This document shows positions 6,189 to 8,550 of a stretch of DNA of 8,550 bases, piece by piece. Below the pieces are notes generated by a model. The model was not told the DNA's origin and made no database searches. It was given only the letters and a program-made list of their open reading frames with translations. Made by a program: the position numbers and the translations under genes. Origin of the DNA: an uncultured Bacilli bacterium. Lineage in GTDB: Bacteria; Bacillota_I; Bacilli_A; RF39; UBA660. Where the stretch lies: the NCBI GenBank assembly GCA_934101235.1, contig CAKORH010000033.1, positions 1 through 8,550 on the forward strand. Direction: 5' to 3'. Position 1 is the stretch's first letter, and each line of letters starts with the position of its first letter.

Positions 6189-7145
6189 ATGGCAAAGTTA
6201 AAATTAAAAAAACAAGTAAAAATAAATTTTTGTATTTTAGTAATTATTATAGTTGGTATAGTATTTGGTATTAATAAATACAAAGAATACAAATATCATC
6301 AAACTAATGAATATAAATTAACATTAGTAGGCTATACTTTAGATGAATCAAAATTAATTATTGATAAATTAAATGATAAGAATGAAGAATATTTTGTTAA
6401 TAATGAAAAAAATAATTATATTATAGATTTATTAAAAGAAAAATATTTTATGGAAAAATATTTATATGAATATTTAGATTATAAAAAAGATAATAAGAAA
6501 AAAAGTTATAGTGATGTTGTAGCAATAGTAAATGTTAGAGCAAATAAAGAATGGTATGACAAAGATACAGTAAAACCTACTAATTTAGATATGGGTAATT
6601 TGATATTAGTTAATAAATTTAATTATTTAGATGCATCTTTTGTACCTAGTGATATTACAAATATAAATCTTAATTTTGCATATAGTGAAAATAGTGTTAC
6701 TAAAGATTGTAACGATGCATATATAACAATGGCTAGTAAAGCAAAAGAAGATGGTGTTGTTTTACTTGTAAATAGTAGTTATAGAAATTATGAAAGACAA
6801 GAATCTGTGTATAAAGAATTTTATTATTCAAAAGGAGTTAGTTATGCAGATCAATATGCTGCTAGAGCTGGTTATTCTGAACATCAAACAGGTTTAGCAA
6901 TTGATGTATTTACAAATGGTGCGTCAACAACTGATACTTTTGAAGAGTCAGAAGCCTATAAATGGTTACAAGATCATGCTCATGAATATGGATTTATATT
7001 AAGATATCCTAAAGATAAGGAATATTTAACAGGATATAGTTATGAATCTTGGCATTATAGATATTTAGGTGTAGAAACAGCAACTAAGGTGCATGAATCT
7101 GGTTTAACATATGATGAATATTATGCATACTATTTAGATAAATAA
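6189..7145 (+). CDS. Membrane-anchored D-alanyl-D-alanine carboxypeptidase, M15B/VanY family
   Basis: This is a zinc peptidase expected to trim the terminal D-Ala from peptidoglycan stem peptides outside the membrane. At 318 residues it has a basic N-terminus, one hydrophobic anchor (about 12-28), an acidic/lysine-rich linker domain of unknown function (about 38-110) and a C-terminal catalytic domain (about 130-305). The M15B hallmarks are present: VNSSYRNYERQ (194-204), the SxHxxGxAxD motif SEHQTGLAID (230-239) with zinc ligands H232 and D239, and ESWHYRYLG (286-294) with catalytic E286 and third ligand H289. No lipobox is seen. The gene is monocistronic, with a near-consensus promoter before it and a hairpin terminator after it. 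It could equally act as an L,D- or D,D-peptidase of cell-wall turnover. No vanHAX or other glycopeptide-resistance genes are nearby, so I would not call it a resistance gene. Confidence 0.92.
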   Translation: MAKLKLKKQVKINFCILVIIIVGIVFGINKYKEYKYHQTNEYKLTLVGYTLDESKLIIDKLNDKNEEYFVNNEKNNYIIDLLKEKYFMEKYLYEYLDYKKDNKKKSYSDVVAIVNVRANKEWYDKDTVKPTNLDMGNLILVNKFNYLDASFVPSDITNINLNFAYSENSVTKDCNDAYITMASKAKEDGVVLLVNSSYRNYERQESVYKEFYYSKGVSYADQYAARAGYSEHQTGLAIDVFTNGASTTDTFEESEAYKWLQDHAHEYGFILRYPKDKEYLTGYSYESWHYRYLGVETATKVHESGLTYDEYYAYYLDK

Positions 7146-7201
7146 TATATTTATTCTTATCAAAAACATAATATAATACATATATACATAACAAATTAAA
7201 T

Positions 7202-7238
7202 AAAAAATTGTATAAATACAAAAATATACAATTTTTTT
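7202..7238 (+). terminator. Intrinsic terminator of the VanY-type peptidase gene
   Basis: The arms 7202-7214 and 7225-7237 are perfect 13-base inverted repeats (AAAAAATTGTATA / TATACAATTTTTT) with a 10-base loop, ending in a run of seven T. Only one G-C pair is in the stem, as expected for so AT-rich a genome. The -35 of the next gene starts 3 bases later, so the two signals are packed together. Confidence 0.75.
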
Positions 7239-7240
7239 GT

Positions 7241-7269
7241 TTGATAATCGTAACTATTTATAGTAAAAT
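7241..7269 (+). promoter_or_regulatory. Sigma-A promoter of the surface-protein gene
   Basis: TTGATA (7241-7246), a 17-base spacer and TAAAAT (7264-7269) are followed by the AGGTGAT ribosome binding site (7280-7286) and ATG 7290. The spacing matches the promoters at 3723 and 6138 exactly. Confidence 0.75.
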
Positions 7270-7289
7270 TAATGTAGTAAGGTGATAAT

Positions 7290-8550
7290 ATGTTAGATAC
7301 AATAAATAGACAAAAATTATTTTTTATATCTTTAATTGGAATTGTAGTAGTATCACTAGCAATGATAACTACCTATGCATATCAAACTCTACAAGTAGAA
7401 TATAAAGATAATAGTAAAGAAGATTTAACTGTAAATGCTGGAGTTTTAGACGTAACTTATACAAAAGCTAAAACAATAGAAATAAATAATATGCCATTAC
7501 TTCCAAATTACAAAACAGCAGATTATTTAGAATTTACATTAGATAATACAAAAAGTACTTCAAATGTTGCATATAATATTACATTAAAAAATGTAGAATA
7601 TTTAAGTAGCATGGCTAGTGAAGATTTCAAATACACAATCGTAGATGCAACAGATAGTAAAAATATACCATTAAGTACTGGAGATTTTAAAGATTTAAAT
7701 GGTGATACATTTATGCTTTATAATACTACAGGTATGTTTGATTTTATAGATCAAGGAAAAATAAAGAAAATAAGGATATACTTATGGCTAAAAAGTAGTA
7801 ACGAAGATCAAAGTAAATTTGAAAATAAAACTAGTTCACCTTCATTCAAAGCAAATATTGAAGTAACTTCAATATTCGTATCAGATATTAATGATACATC
7901 ACTAAATTATAATATATACAAAAATAATAATAGCTATCTAAATACAAAAAATGATAATTATGGTTTATCTTATTATTATATAAATAATCCAACAAATAAT
8001 TATATTAACATAGATAATATGTGTTATAGAATTGTGAGAATATTAGGTAACGGTAATATCAAATTAGTTTTAGAAGATAAAAGTAACACTTGTGAAACAA
8101 GTAAAAATAATGATTACATTGTAGATACATTAGATAATTTTTATAACAGTATAACTTCTAAAAAAATACTTGTAAATAACGAATGGTGTAGTGATACAAT
8201 AAATAAATATGATGTTAATACTTTAAATCCAACAAATGAAACTGATAACTATTTATATGAAGGTGCATTAAAAATATCAAATAATGAATTTAACTTTGAA
8301 TGTAGTGTTACAAGTAAAACTAATGTAAGTTTATTGAGTATTGATGAAATATTAGCATCTAATTTAAAAGAAAATCAACCAAGTTATTTAAAAGGAACTA
8401 CTCCATATACTCTTTTAAATAAATATGGAGTAACGAGTGGAGTAGAAAAAAATATTGTTATAGATAATGATAAAATAATAGAAAGTGAACTTACTAGTTT
8501 AAGACCTTCTATTGTAATAAATAAAAATTTAAATGTAACAGGTAATGGTA
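7290..8550 (+). CDS. Partial large surface protein with TasA/camelysin-like N-terminus
   Basis: This open frame starts at ATG 7290 and continues past the right edge, with 420 residues seen. The N-terminus has a short basic head and a hydrophobic segment (about 10-30) ending in TTYAYQTLQ. That is the layout of TasA/camelysin-type and related secreted beta-sandwich proteins, where the mature chain often begins near such a YAY motif. Residues about 45-200 look like one beta-rich domain (GVLDVTYTKAKTIEI, YLEFTLDNTKS, VAYNITLKNVEY, IRIYLWLK). From about 225 a second module begins (INNPTNNYINIDNMCYRIVR, then GNGNIKLVLED). It resembles the 'WRIvRi.gdGsikLi' surface domains common in uncultured gut Bacillota. 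It continues through SLLSIDEILAS (347-357) and LRPSIVINKNLNVTGNG (404-420). Cysteines at 245, 268, 300 and 338 lie only in the second module and could form disulfides. Ligand and role are unknown. No sortase or SipW-like peptidase gene is visible in the window. The family call comes from pattern memory and is moderate. Confidence 0.8.
   Translation, partial: MLDTINRQKLFFISLIGIVVVSLAMITTYAYQTLQVEYKDNSKEDLTVNAGVLDVTYTKAKTIEINNMPLLPNYKTADYLEFTLDNTKSTSNVAYNITLKNVEYLSSMASEDFKYTIVDATDSKNIPLSTGDFKDLNGDTFMLYNTTGMFDFIDQGKIKKIRIYLWLKSSNEDQSKFENKTSSPSFKANIEVTSIFVSDINDTSLNYNIYKNNNSYLNTKNDNYGLSYYYINNPTNNYINIDNMCYRIVRILGNGNIKLVLEDKSNTCETSKNNDYIVDTLDNFYNSITSKKILVNNEWCSDTINKYDVNTLNPTNETDNYLYEGALKISNNEFNFECSVTSKTNVSLLSIDEILASNLKENQPSYLKGTTPYTLLNKYGVTSGVEKNIVIDNDKIIESELTSLRPSIVINKNLNVTGNG

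Noticed and set aside
6189..7145. Glycopeptide-resistance role for the VanY-type peptidase
   Set aside because: No vanS/R, vanH, vanA or vanX-like genes are nearby, and M15B carboxypeptidases are common housekeeping wall enzymes in Bacillota.
1..8550. tRNA, rRNA, riboswitch, CRISPR array, insertion sequence or prophage
   Set aside because: I found no GC-richer structured block, no regularly spaced repeats, no transposase or phage protein motifs, and no gene-free stretch over 300 bases to hold them.

Overview
This is an extremely AT-rich window from a low-GC Gram-positive bacterium, most likely an uncultured member of the Bacilli/Mollicutes-related gut lineages (RF39-like or Erysipelotrichia-like). 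The gene families and layout are those of Bacillota (Rel, ComN-like protein, Dtd, GerMN protein, VanY-type peptidase, TasA-like surface protein). Third codon positions are almost all A or T. TGA is used as a stop at the end of the radical SAM gene and tryptophan is written TGG, so the code is the standard bacterial one and not the Mycoplasma code. The lineage assignment is inference from composition and gene content.

Left part (1-3720): a partial membrane protein reads leftwards off the edge. Divergent from it is a tight plus-strand operon: nfo (endonuclease IV, base-excision repair), a small ComN-like post-transcriptional regulator, and rel (ppGpp synthetase/hydrolase). The gaps are 14 bases and 1 base, and the rel ribosome binding site lies inside the end of the comN-like gene. 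The Rel synthetase half looks intact. The metal/water site of the hydrolase half is altered (HETISES where the family has HD..ED).

Middle (3721-5172): a consensus-like promoter drives a radical SAM protein of unknown substrate. Its stop overlaps the start of dtd (D-aminoacyl-tRNA deacylase) by ATGA. In many Bacillota dtd follows rel directly, so the radical SAM gene looks wedged into a conserved pair. A perfect 16-bp hairpin then serves as a shared terminator with the convergent gene on its right.

Right part (5163-8550): envelope genes. A minus-strand membrane-anchored protein with two GerMN domains is divergent from a membrane-anchored M15B/VanY-type D,D-carboxypeptidase. The peptidase gene has a near-perfect promoter and ends in an AT-rich hairpin terminator. 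A further strong promoter then drives a large surface protein that begins with a TasA/camelysin-like segment and runs off the right edge. 

Most starts share a GGTGAT/GGTGG Shine-Dalgarno sequence, which decided three start calls. No RNA gene, insertion sequence, CRISPR array or phage gene is visible. There is no gene-free stretch over 300 bases. I do not see a clear new multi-gene system. The best leads are the altered Rel hydrolase site and the radical SAM protein with its cysteine-less SPASM-like tail.
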